Shown piece after piece: positions 37,762-48,965 of a stretch of DNA of 64,000 nt. The DNA lies in NCBI RefSeq assembly GCF_907164915.1, contig NC_061866.1, forward strand, positions 50,465,113-50,529,112, given 5' to 3'. Below the pieces are notes generated by a model. It was not told where the DNA came from. It saw nothing but the letters and a program-made list of their open reading frames with translations, and made no database searches. Both the position numbers and the translations under genes were made by a program. Each line of letters opens with the position of its first letter. Positions within the stretch are counted from its first letter, which is position 1. Origin of the DNA: Impatiens glandulifera. Lineage: Eukaryota; Streptophyta; Magnoliopsida; Ericales; Balsaminaceae.

Positions 37762-37898
37762 AATTGCACTTACTCGAATTACACTTGCGCGTAATACACT
37801 TACGTGAATTACACTTACGCGTATTACATTTACACGAATTACACTTACGCGTATTACACTTACGCGAATTACACTTACGCGAATTACACTTACGCGTA
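37762..37898. repeat. 15-bp minisatellite, about nine units
   Basis: Units are variants of ATTACACTTACGCGA/T, with positions such as ACGCG changing between copies. Nine copies follow with few length changes. Read on the minus strand they give a repeating V-I-R-V-S peptide, which I regard as a by-product. Confidence 0.95.
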
Positions 37899-37929
37899 AT
37901 ATGTAATATGCGTAAATTGAAAGATACAA

Positions 37930-38301
37930 ATATATAAAACTATCCTAAACTATCTATTCTATTATTAACATACTAATAAGATACAAATAACAATATCAAT
38001 AATATAATAACAAAATTCCAATCTATAAAATAAATAGTAAACTAAAAACAGAGAAGTATATATTACAAATAGTTTTTTACTATCTGAGTTTTTTCTACAA
38101 ACAAATAATGAACTCATATATATTATTTGTTTGTAGAAAAAACTCAGATAGTAAAAAACTATTTGTAATATATACTTCTCTGTTTTTAGTTTACTATTTA
38201 TTTTATAGATTGGAATTTTGTTATTATATTATTGATATTGTTATTTGTATCTTATTAGTATGTTAATAATAGAATAGATAGTTTAGGATAGTTTTATATA
38301 T
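37930..38301. repeat. Perfect long palindrome: 180-bp arms, 12-bp loop
   Basis: The left arm 37930-38109 and right arm 38122-38301 are exact reverse complements at every base I compared, with a loop at 38110-38121. Transcribed from either strand it would form a perfect hairpin of 180 base pairs. Perfect identity implies recent origin or ongoing gene conversion. It starts 32 bases after the minisatellite. No transposase or target duplication was found. Confidence 0.95.
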
Positions 38302-38584
38302 ATAACTGGTGGACAAGTGAGTTTCATATAATTAAAATAATATAAAAATAATAAAAATTTATAAAATTATTTATAAAATAAAGATCAAATTATAAGTCTC
38401 TATTAGTCTCTATTAAGGACAATACAAATAAAATAAATACAAACTCTTAAGTCATGTTAATTTATCCACATAGAACTAGAAATAAGTAAACACAATTTAA
38501 AACAAAAAACGGGAAAAGAAAAACGGAGAGAGTGATAAATGAGAAATAAAATAAGTGATTTTAAAAAAATATATATATATAATA

Positions 38585-38745
38585 AACCCCTGGGTTAACC
38601 CGGATTACCGGATTTTCGGTCAAACGGGTGGATTGACCGAGTTTAACTGGGTTGATTGCATTTCCGATTTTTTCATCAACCCAGCCCGGTTTGACGACCG
38701 GTACACCGGGTTTACCAGTCTGACCGACAAGCCGAGTTTCGAAAC
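38585..38745. repeat. GC-richer repeat-like block with CCGG/GGTT motifs
   Basis: The block is rich in short motifs such as GGGTTAACCCGG, CCGGTTTGACGACCGG and ACCGGGTTTACC. It contains a small hairpin (ACTGGGTTGA with TCAACCCAG). It stands out from its AT-rich surroundings and resembles dispersed non-coding plant repeats with such motifs. The family is not identified. Confidence 0.4.
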
Positions 38746-39365
38746 TATGATAAAACTTGATCCTCAAATGTTCCTCTCTATACAAATGATACACCAACTA
38801 ATAATCATAAGAGATTGAGCATTTTAAGTGAGCCAAAGTTATGAAGATAAAACTCAAGTTTAGACATTTCGATCGACCAACAACTAATCATAAGAGATGA
38901 AGAACCATGTCTTGTTTAGTCTAGGCATCTTGCTAAACCCAATACAAGCTTCCCATCAAGAAAAAAGAAGTAACTGTATCCCTAAACCCTATTGTTCTTA
39001 TAATGATTCATATTTGAACAACAAATACTAATTAAATTAAGTGAAACAGCTTTCGGATCCAAAAGAAAAAAGACAGATGGAATTTATTAAAACAAAGAAA
39101 AAGAACAACCATTAGACAGATGGTTGTAAATAAAAGTCAAACATTCCTTCAACTTCCTGCCAATTTCAGATGTGATAGGAACAATAGACTCGGACCTCAA
39201 TACTAAAAATAAATAATAGACAGACAAAACCACCCTTCTTCCACAATACACTACATTTATATCAAGTAAAAACCAAAACAGTTATATACTTTCAACAGAG
39301 GCAGCAAAATCCCAGGTAAAAAAGTATGAGAATATTTACCCAAACCAACCAACCAAAGAAACACT

Positions 39366-42300
39366 CTACTTGTGGACAGCTTTATACACCAGTTTCTGAC
39401 CTCCACCATTCTTCCAAACACCCCGAACAGGCAAACTGCCTTCGCTCAGGTAATTCTTTTCGGGTGCTTCTTCTTCATCTGTGCGGTCTGAATTTCTTAA
39501 ATCAAGAAGTGCCGCCACCGAACCATCACCAAGACGAGCTCTATGAAACTTTGAACTCTTTTTCCCTTGCTTGCTGCTGCTACTACTAACGTTGTTGCCT
39601 TTTCCAACCACTTCTTCTGCAATAACCTGTTTTGATTTGCCTTTCGGACCACCACCTCTATACCCATCTTTTGACAAAACCTCAACCACATCTTCCTCTG
39701 AAGGCCTCGTTTCTGATTGCAATTTCCGCACAGTCTCCATAATATCATCTTCTAATCTTCTTCCTCCTTCAGCAGCTGCATATTTCCCCTTACCCTTCTT
39801 CTTTGATTTGTCATTCCCGCTTGAAAAATTAACATTATATGTGTCGATGAGCTCTCTCTGTTTGTCGGTTTCGGGGCAGAGATTAGCCAACTCAACAACA
39901 AGATGCAACAAACCAAATTCTTGCACATGTGCCAGATACGTCCCTGCATCCATTACTCCTTGCCGATACTCTCCAGATATTGCTTTGAAAAGAGAATATT
40001 TATCTTCGTCAAAGTTAAGAGCTGATCGGATTCTTTCCACCAAAGACTTGTTTGCAGTCTGAACATCTTCCACTTTAAGCACATTCTTCTTCTGGTTGGA
40101 CTTGGTGGGCATCTGTATGGCAGATGATACTGGGGGAAAATCATCAACAAGTTGTTCACTTGAAACAAGGTTAGGGGCAGAAGGTGAATGACTAATCCTG
40201 CCCGCGCTGCCCGACTTCTTATTAGCATAAACAGAATGTGAAGGAGAAGGTTCACGAACTGAATTAGATAAAGAAGACCCAGATGCACCATCCATTGTAG
40301 ATCCTACAGAAGATGCCATAGGCCCACCTCGGCTTGGAATTGGCCATCCTTGAGTCACTGATGAACTGGATGAACTGGAAGAGATGTTCACATTTCTGTT
40401 GCTTTTACGGCGAAGATGTGCTGCCATGGAATAATCGTTATGAATAACTTCGGATTCTTGTTTTGTTTTTATTGGATTAGTAGGTGCTAGAGGAGGGAAT
40501 GCCGTCTCTTCCAGCTGTGAGTTCCTTGCATTGTGTGACAGAGCTTGAAGGTATCTTGAGGATCGCTCAGCATCTGTGACAGTAAGGGAATCAAATGGTT
40601 CAACAATTGGATCAATATCGAGCATCCCTATGTGAGCACCTGAGCTTGCTTGGGCATGGGATGATGAAGATGGATCAGGATCTGCACTATAAGTTTCTAG
40701 ACTCGCTTGAATTGCCCTGGCAAGCTGATTACTAGAGGACTCACGACCGAATCCACGACCGAATCCACGCCCCCTTCCACGGTGATTGTTTTCATCATTT
40801 CTCCTAAATCGGAAGCTCGTAGGTATCTGTGCAAAAATCATATAACCCAAAAGATTAAGGGTGCATTTGATAAAACTGAGAATTAATGAATGTTGAATAT
40901 TGAATTAAATTCAAAATGAGTGAAGTATCTCAAAAATAAATGATGAACCCAAAAACCTGAATTAAGTTGATTTGATAAAATCTGAAACTAGTGTCGGGAA
41001 AGTATTGAAAGACTATTTTACCCTTAATGATGTAAGTTAATTAATTTGATCGGTTAAAGTTGCCATTTGAATGCTCTGACTATATTATTGGGTTAAGTTA
41101 CCGAATTAAGCCAGATTTTATACATTAACTTTTTTTAGATTAATTTGAGTTGAACTTAAATAATTAAGTGATATTAAGGCATAGTTATCGAATGAACTTA
41201 ATTCAAATAAGCACTTAATCATTTAGATTAAGTGATAAGCAGTGTTATCAACCATAGCCTAAAAGGGAAAGAAAAGTGGAAGTGTATAAACACATCGTTT
41301 TGTAATGTCTGTCAAATTGATGACAAAAAAAAAACACATTATCATCTGAAAAAATCAAGAACAAAAAATGTAAAAAGAGTTGGAATGAGGAAATTAAGCA
41401 TGCCTGAAGGGCAGCACTACGCTGAGACCGAGACATGCGTCCTCCATGTTCTATAGTGTTGTGTCTCTGAAACCAAAGAGAAAAAGGATTAGCCTCGTTT
41501 AACCAAGAAATGCATAAACCATGTCAACTTATTAAGATGTAAAGATAAAGTGCCACAAAAAGATTAAGAAAATCACCTTGATCTCCGCCTCAGATTGGAA
41601 GACCATGAACTTTTTAGAGAGACAGACTTCATCCTCACATAGGAAATGTTCTCTACGGAAATGGACCTACATATGAAATCCATGTACTATCTAAGAGGAT
41701 TGCAGGCTTTTCTAGTTCTGACAAAAACAATTTGAAATGCTAATATATCAAACCTCCAGGTCATCATAATTCTTGTAGTACTCATACTGTCCAGGATGCT
41801 GCCTAGAAGACAATAAATGGTATCAAATTTCTGTTCTGTATATGGCAACAACAATATAAGGGAGAAGATTGCATATAGCATACTAACTTTTGACATATGT
41901 GGCATGTATAGTGTTCAGTTGACATGTGTGTGTATAGTTCATTATCACCGTAAAAAGGTGTCCTGCAGAATTCACACATAGGATGTCCTGAAAAGCCACC
42001 TCGTTCGTCCTCAGTTCCGTCAACCTCAGAATCGCCACTAGTAATATGTTGTTTTAGTTGTGCTCTAGTGTACAGCTTTTGTTCACAAATGAATACCTGG
42101 TAAATTTGTAAAAACAAGTTAAAAAAACTATATCATAGTGCAAATGTAAAACTATCTCAAGAAATCAATTACAAGAAAGTTTGAATCGCATTGGCCGTGA
42201 AATTTGTACTACACAAGTTCTTTTCTCGAATACTGAACATAGCATATGTTAGTTTGCACAATTATAGCAATTTTTTTTATGGAAACAATGAATATGCTAT

Positions 42301-43814
42301 CTTTCTTAGAATGTAGACAACCATTTCCATGCTTCATTGTAATTCGTACAAGACACTTATTGTTTATGTTTCTCTCTGGATCCGTCTCCAGATGCATATA
42401 AATTTTTAATCTGGCTCTAACTAAATTTAGTTTCCAAACATTTTTGTATGTGGAAGCGTATCTAGATAAAAAACATAAACAATAAGTGTTTCCAAATGGG
42501 GATATGTCCACATGGAAGTCACACCCTACTTAACAACAACTAGACATGTATGATCTACTAGTAAACACAGTTACATCTTTTCAGCAGCACAAATATGATA
42601 TCATTCTCATTGCTCCTTAATCAAAACATTATGTTGGCCAAAGATGCAACATAGGCATATTTAGTAACAGGAGATACAATATTAACTTCCATACAACAAA
42701 CTGACCATTTAAAGACCTAATGCCATTATTCCATATATTCTCTTAATAGTTTTCCACTGAATTCAGTGTATACCACAACAGCAAGGGCTCTCTATATTAC
42801 CATTGACATCAAGAAAATCATGTAGCTGGAAAGATTATCTTTATGCAACCAGAGAAACAGAGAATTTTAAGATGTCAGAATGTTAGTAATAATGTGGATT
42901 TAGGAACACGAAATAGCAACGATGAATACAAAGAAACATCCCTCTACATAGGCTACAAGAGAGATGACAAAAGACTTCATTAGCCCTTTAATGCTGGATA
43001 ATTTTTTTAAACGCGAACCAAATCTGTAACATTGACATGATAGGAACCGATTTGAAAGTTACCTCATCTCACTACCAAAAACCAAAAATATGAAATCTCA
43101 CCAATGTCTACCTTTAGTCACCAAGCACATAGTACAGCTATAATTTTGAAAGAAGCCAGAAAAAAGTGGTTCATTGAAAAGAATAATGAAGCAGGACTTA
43201 AAGATGCAAAGAAATCACCTTCCTTCCTTCCAAGCATAAGCTGCACATGAGCAATCTATGCTGATGATGCAGATGCCCCTTTAGTTGCTCAATATTCTTG
43301 AACCTGCCACGCCATTTTGACCCATCATTTTGATGATTATCCATCTTGTCACATACACTGCAGGAAAGTCTGCACATAGCCTTGATCATCTTATAGTGCT
43401 CCAAATCATCGAATAGAGACTGCGTGTCTTCATGATACCAATACGACCCCACTCTACCCTCCTTTAACTCAGATGGAAATAGTGAGAAGTCACTGATTAC
43501 CCTTGTGTAGTCCCCTAAAGCCTGCGGAATCAATAACCAGAAAACAAAATGAAACCCAATCAGAATTTTGGGCATCAATCAAAATGGGTAACTTAAACAG
43601 AACTATGTGAGGAATTTAGTTGATAATTGTGGAAGATAGAAGGCACCTTAGTAACGAATACGATGTTTGATTCGGCCTTGCAAATACAGCAACGGCGATC
43701 GTTGCAGATGAAGCGAAGACGAACGACGCAGGTTGAGCAGACATCGCGATGACTGCAAGGTCCATAGGCTACCCATTCCAAAGTCTCCGCACAGACCGCA
43801 CAGCTATCGTCCAT
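39366..43814 (-). CDS. ZNF598/HEL2-like RING and zinc-finger E3 ubiquitin ligase
   Basis: Seven exons: 43814-43647, 43521-43219, 42096-41888, 41802-41754, 41666-41577, 41466-41404, 40826-39366. They give 780 residues. The N-terminal RING (C5, C8, C20, H22, C26, C29, C42, C45) is followed by C2H2 zinc fingers (CRLSCSVCDK..HLHHQH, LMCSLCLE, MCEFCRTPFYGDNELYTHMSTEH, YTCHICQ..), VHFRREHFLCEDEVCL, then a long Arg/Gly and Ser-rich tail. This is the order seen in human ZNF598 and yeast HEL2, which sense collided ribosomes and ubiquitinate 40S proteins to start ribosome quality control. The intron after exon 6 uses a GC donor (CAG|GCATGC); the next exon (IPTSFRFRR) joins in phase. The large last exon encodes the disordered tail. 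Confidence 0.93.
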
Positions 43815-45007
43815 CCTCTACCGAAAGATGATTTGCCCTGAGACAAGGTGAATCAATGTATATTATCAATCGAAGGTAGAAGATGGATACGAAGATCTAG
43901 GGCTACTTCAGGAGACGAATAACAAAGAACTCCACACAACACGATCAGACTTCTGAATCAAAATGTATGTAGGGCAGCTATTTTCAATCAAAAACCCGTG
44001 GATTCAACGCCCGCCCGCCCGACCGATCGACCGGTCAAATGTGACAGCCGGCCCTCAAAGTGGATGGAATTATTAAAATATATATTTTCAAGTTAAATCT
44101 AATTAATGGATAAATAATAATAATATATTATTGTTTCAATTGGATTTTTTAGTTAAATTTAGTTTAAATTTTGAATTGTGATTTGTGTCTCATCTACTTT
44201 AACTTTAATTTATTTTTTATTAATATATATCTATTTTCTTATTTTAACCTAACAAATAATAATTTCATTTTCTTAATTAATTTATCTTGTACAAATAAAA
44301 TAATTTATTTTGATTTTTTAATATATTTTCGTATATTATATATTTTTAATGCATTCAAACACAGTTTTAAATGTATATATTTTTAAAAAATACTCAATTT
44401 AAAACACAAACATCCACAAATTAATATATACACATATGTCCTTATGAAATTATTTAAATAATAAATACAAAAATCTATATATATTCAAAATTTCTTAATT
44501 ATTTGTTTAGATAACACATTTTTATAATTACTCAAACTAATTTTAATAAACTTATAATATATAAATCTCAAAAATAATAAAAAAACAATATTCATTATTA
44601 AAGGAATACATGCCTAAAAATATTATTTTATTTAAAAACGTAATAAATTAATTAAAAAAAACAAAAATTATATGTTAAAATAAAATATCATTCGTTTTGT
44701 TCATTAAAAAAAATAAAAAAAAAATATCTTGATACATTCCAGTTCAAAGTTACATTCCAACGTGAACTATCTAGCAACAAAAAATTACAATTAATCAATA
44801 TATTATTTGTAATAAATAATAATTTATTATAATGTTAATTATCAATAAATTTATATAAAAAATAGAGAGAGAAAAGCGAAGGCAAGAACATCGATCGTCG
44901 GTCATGCGCCACGGACCACGGCGGTGATGCAAATTCGCATTCGGCAAATTTTCTGTTTCTCTCTCTAAGATAAGCGTTTGAGATTTTCCGCCATTACAGA
45001 GGGTTTC
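43815..45007. promoter_or_regulatory. Divergent promoter region of the ZNF598-like and GLB1 genes
   Basis: The first 220 bases are GC-moderate and include the leader of the leftward gene. About 44070-44870 is very AT-rich. The last 130 bases are the GLB1 leader. No gene is seen; the open frame at 44171 is AT-driven. Confidence 0.5.
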
Positions 45008-47211
45008 ATGGCTTCTTCAATGCTGCAAATGCAAGCACATTCACTATCTCCCATTCATTCACTCCACCACTCGCAATTCGTACTCATTTCTTCAGCAGGA
45101 ACTCTTTTACCTCCTAGACTCATCGATTCTGCGTCTCCTCTCCTAACCGCTTCCATCAAACGATCTAGAAATACGGCCGCGGTTCGTCCTATAAGAGCTC
45201 AGAATGTTCCTGGTAAGTTTCAAGAAATTTGAATCCTTTTGCGTTCCATCTAATGTTTCTGTTTACTCAAATCTTGTTCAAATCTACCTTTGCTTTGTCG
45301 TAGATTACGTTCCGGATGCAAACTTCTACAAAGTGGAGGCCGTTTTGAGGTGCGACGAATTTATTTGGTTTATACCTTGTTCGCATGCCTCGAGTCTGTT
45401 ACATACATTTCTTATTCTGATTTCACGATGATCGGTTTTATCTAATACTTGTCTGAATCTTTAATTGCAGGCCCTGGCGAATCCCTCAGGTTTCATCGGT
45501 ATGATCCAATAAATAGCCATTTATTTGCAAATTAACTTCCCCTTGAATGAACAAATTTTCACAATAAACTGTTTAAACACTATTTGTTGAGCAGAATATT
45601 CTCCTAAAGTAGGGTATGATCTTGGTTTTGATTGCTACATTTTGTCAGTCCGGATGAGTTTATTTGGTGAAGCTTAATAGCTTAGGAAAAAAACAACCAA
45701 AGTTTGGATGTTATGATATTGCTATTGTACCTTATTTGGGGTTGTATCGACACAGATAATTTGTAATTAGACAGTTGATCATGCTTGTGGAATTATTCAG
45801 CAATATTGTTACTTTCGTTTAATAATTTTGGAAAACAGATCATAAATGAGCTCAAGTAAACAAACTATGCTAGTTTAATGACTTCAAACAAGCTTTTCCT
45901 ATCAAGGTTCAGTTTCAAAATTTGATTGTAGTTTGGAAATATAAAATAGTTAAATTAGCAGAGTTTAGCTTAAAGGTGTTGACCTAGCTTGGCTTATTTT
46001 CTCTCCTGGTTAGATACCATTTGGACCCTAAACCTCTAGATCTATAAAACAAGTGAGGAGTTGTGGACTGTATATATATGTTCTCTCTAATATAGGAAAT
46101 GACCAAGGGTTGGCACTTCAAAGGATTGTTGCTTGATTTATTTATATAGTAGCCAGGCAAGTCTTTTGATTAATTTTCTCTGCCTTTGTTTAACTTGTTT
46201 TCTCACAATCTAGGGTTTGTGCTATGTAGAAACATTTGAATGGTTTATATAATACATGTGGATATTATGTATGGTGATAATTGTAGATGGTTGACATATG
46301 TGAATGCCCGACTATTTATGGATTTGATTTTCTCAAATGAGGGTAAATTTCAATACCAGCAGCGTATGTTGATTATTGTTTGTTATTATTTTGTAAAAAC
46401 ATAAAGGCCCTGCTGAACATTGGTATTCGAGGTGTTACTGTTTCTGATGTACGAGGCTTTGGTGCTCAAGGTGGTTTGACAGAAAGGCAAGCTGGTATGC
46501 ACACAATGAAATTAGTTTTGCATCTGATACTTCTTCCCCATTCACTCTTTTTCTTTACTTGATTTCATTTTGGATATTCATTTATAGCGGTTTGGTTTGG
46601 GAAGAAATGAAATTAGAATCATTTGTTTGTTTGTTTGTTTGATAGACAACAATGGTAGACAGACAACATGATTTATTTAACTTTTTTACTGCTGCAGGCT
46701 CGGAATTTACTGAAGACAAGTTTTTGCATAAAGTGAAAATGGAGGTTGTTGTCAGCAAAGACCAGGTAGGTATAAGAGCTTCTTTTTGTGTTTTGACAGC
46801 ATATAAGATGTGATATATTTGCAAGAAGATGATCTTGATGGGAATTCTGGCATCCTTACCTAGGTGGAGGCTGTAATAGATAAGATCATTGAAGTGGCAA
46901 GGACAGGAGAAATCGGAGATGGCAAAATTTTCTGTATGGTTTTAATCTCTCCGTGTGTTTATTATGATATCCTCAAATAACGAGACTTACTGAATGATGT
47001 ATTTGTGCAGTGATACCTGTGGCAGATGTAATAAGAGTTCGCACCGGTAAGAGATTAAACAAGTTTTGAATATGGTTTTTGCTTTTTTTTTTGGGTGTTT
47101 TGAATGAATGAATGAAATCTCTGATCAGGTGAAAGGGGAGAAATGGCTGAGAGGATGAAGGGAGGTCGGGCTGACATGACCTTGTCCACTGGTGTAGATG
47201 CACAAAATTAG
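45008..47211 (+). CDS. GLB1: Nitrogen regulatory protein PII, chloroplastic
   Basis: Eight exons: 45008-45212, 45304-45349, 45471-45498, 46407-46494, 46698-46765, 46864-46933, 47011-47046, 47129-47211. They give 207 residues. A Ser-rich N-terminus of about 65 residues is a plastid transit peptide. The PII fold follows: YKVEAVLRPWRI, ALLNIGIRGVTV, T-loop DVRGFGAQGGLTERQ, B-loop RTGEIGDGKIF and C-loop VIRVRTGERGE. Plant PII senses ATP/ADP and 2-oxoglutarate and relieves arginine feedback on N-acetyl-L-glutamate kinase; it also affects acetyl-CoA carboxylase. The chain continues past the C-loop with MAERMKGGRADM and an 11-residue end, so the C-terminal extension that forms the glutamine-sensing Q-loop in many plants appears present. 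Start is the ATG with the transit-peptide sequence. Confidence 0.96.
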
Positions 47212-47703
47212 CACGACGGCGAAAGGCAGGAACCAGTAAGCTTGCGGTTTGATTTGCTTACTTGCTGTAGTAGTGCGCATGTGAAATGTATTTTGTTTAT
47301 CGCGGTTCTCTTCTTTCTATAGTTGATTATTCTAAATAAGTCTGGAAACTATTATAATTATTGTATTATTGACATTTACAACATGTTTATCATCATCATC
47401 ATCATGTTACTTACCTAATGAGTTTTGTGCCTTTACTATATTTAGAAATAAATAATAATAGCTTGTTATTTATAACAAATTGATTATATAAATAAACAAA
47501 AATTAAGATCCATCTTTTTTTTTCTTTTCATCAATCAGGTGTTCGTACAGCACGTTTGTTTTGTTGTTCATACATTTCGATCAAAATTATCCAATACAAG
47601 TAAATGGGCAAAATCCCAGAAATAAAACATATATATAAGACAAGATTTGAACATTATTAATGTGAAAGCAGTTTGTTTGTTTGTTTCCCTTGTTGTTGTT
47701 CCT
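47212..47703. other. Convergent spacer between GLB1 and NFU
   Basis: The 3' UTRs of the two genes meet here. A short ATC repeat lies at 47388-47405. No gene. Confidence 0.6.
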
Positions 47704-48539
47704 TCAGGTGGTAAAAGTGACATTCTTAATGTGTGAAAACCTCTCTTTAATGGCAGCTTTGATACCCGAACCAATGGAGTCAGGACCAACATACTTGACC
47801 AGACAATTGTCATCTTCAATAGACAAAACCTCCACACTCCCACCGTAGTTCTTTATGGCTGGTCTCAATATATCAAGATGCCTATTCACTGCCTGCAAAA
47901 CCCTAATTTATTATTATTATTAAACATTCAAATCACCAATAACAAACCCTAACCCTAATTTATTTACCTCTACAGCATTCGTTCCACTTCCTGCTCCTTC
48001 ATCGTCGTCGTTTACTTGCCGAATATCTTTCACTGCATCTCCAAATTTCTCCTTCAGAACTCTCTCGATCCCCATCTTCATCGTAGTTGTCGAGCTTGGA
48101 CAGCTCCCACACGCTCCTGTTTTCATTTCTCAGAAACCACAACAAAAACAATAATAACATTACCTAAACCTAGACGGACAATACCTATGAGTTTGAGAGA
48201 GATGACACCGTCTTCGACGGACACGACGTCGACGTTTCCACCGTCCTGGATGAGGTAAGGACGGACGTCGTCAAGGACCTTGTCGACGTTATGTTGGGTG
48301 AGCTCGAATTGCTTCGCTGAATACAAACCCGGCGCCGATCCTCCTCCTCCGCTACTAGCTGATGCTTTAACTGTGAAATTCCTGTAGGTTTTGGATCTAA
48401 GATTTACTACTCTGACCATTGTTGTTAGGGTTTGGATACCAGTACCACCTAGTTTTGAGGATGCGGCGACAGATTGACGACGGCGGAGGCCTCCTCCGAT
48501 CAAACTAATCGCTTGCGAAGACGACGCAACAACCACCAT
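47704..48539 (-). CDS. NFU1: NifU-like iron-sulfur scaffold protein, chloroplastic (NFU1/2/3 group)
   Basis: Three exons, 48539-48185, 48116-47968 and 47892-47704, give 230 residues, the size of plastid NFU1-3. A Ser/Arg-rich transit peptide precedes LYSAKQFELTQHNVDKVLDDVRP. The first NFU domain carries the cluster-binding pair in GACGSCPSS (C121 and C124) and TTTMKMGIERVLKEKFGD. The second domain (AVNRHLDILRPAIKNYGGSVEV..YVGPDSIGSGIKAAIKERF) lacks the CxxC, as in plastid NFUs. These proteins assemble and pass 4Fe-4S clusters to photosystem I and other plastid enzymes. Assignment to NFU1 rather than NFU2/3 rests on recalled similarity of both domains. An in-frame ATG exists upstream at 48608, but 48539 gives a better transit-peptide start. 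Confidence 0.93.
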
Positions 48540-48965
48540 TGTAGTAGCGCCACTAGGAGTTTTGCTTTGCTTTGCTTTGTTTGCCACAAATATAAATAAT
48601 ACTACCAATACTACTATTATTTATATCAAATAATTATTTACATTCTAATTTGACAAACATTTTTATTTTTATTTTTTTGGATTATTACACTCCAATAAAT
48701 AACCTTTAAACCATAATAATAATAATAATAATCATTCAAAATTGTGGATTGATGATATTAATTTCAAATACAAATTTATGTTCTTCCTCTATAGCAGGAT
48801 TGGCTGAATAAGGCCCAAGATATCTTTCTCTATCAAAAAGAAAGAAGAAGTTGGCTTACAAAAATTCAGCACAAAATCATTCCTATACATTCATTCAGTT
48901 GAGGAAGATCTAATGGACAAAAAAAATTATGAAATAATTGCTGCTGCCAAGCCAACAAACCAAAA
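48540..48965. other. Spacer between NFU start and MSH6 stop
   Basis: It contains the NFU promoter/leader and the MSH6 3' UTR. There is a short AAT repeat at 48717-48732. No gene. Confidence 0.6.

Larger units (their letters stand above)
37438..39365. other. Intergenic region between the RNF10-like and ZNF598-like genes
   Basis: It holds the RNF10-like promoter and leader (37438-37680), the minisatellite, the perfect palindrome, a GC-richer repeat-like block (38585-38745) and the ZNF598-like 3' UTR (about 39000-39365). No protein gene was found; the repeating open frame across 37681-37929 is only the translated minisatellite. Confidence 0.6.

Noticed and set aside
37681..37929. Open frame with a repeating V-I-R-V-S peptide
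   Set aside because: It is the minus-strand translation of the 15-bp minisatellite; 15 is a multiple of three, so a repeating frame is automatic.
39571..40062. 163-codon plus-strand open frame opposite the ZNF598-like last exon
   Set aside because: Its Leu/Ser-rich text is the complement of the low-complexity coding tail, with no independent support.
42170..42540. Open frame within the large ZNF598-like intron 2
   Set aside because: It is AT-rich, without recognisable domain or splice linkage; the flanking exons join in phase without it.
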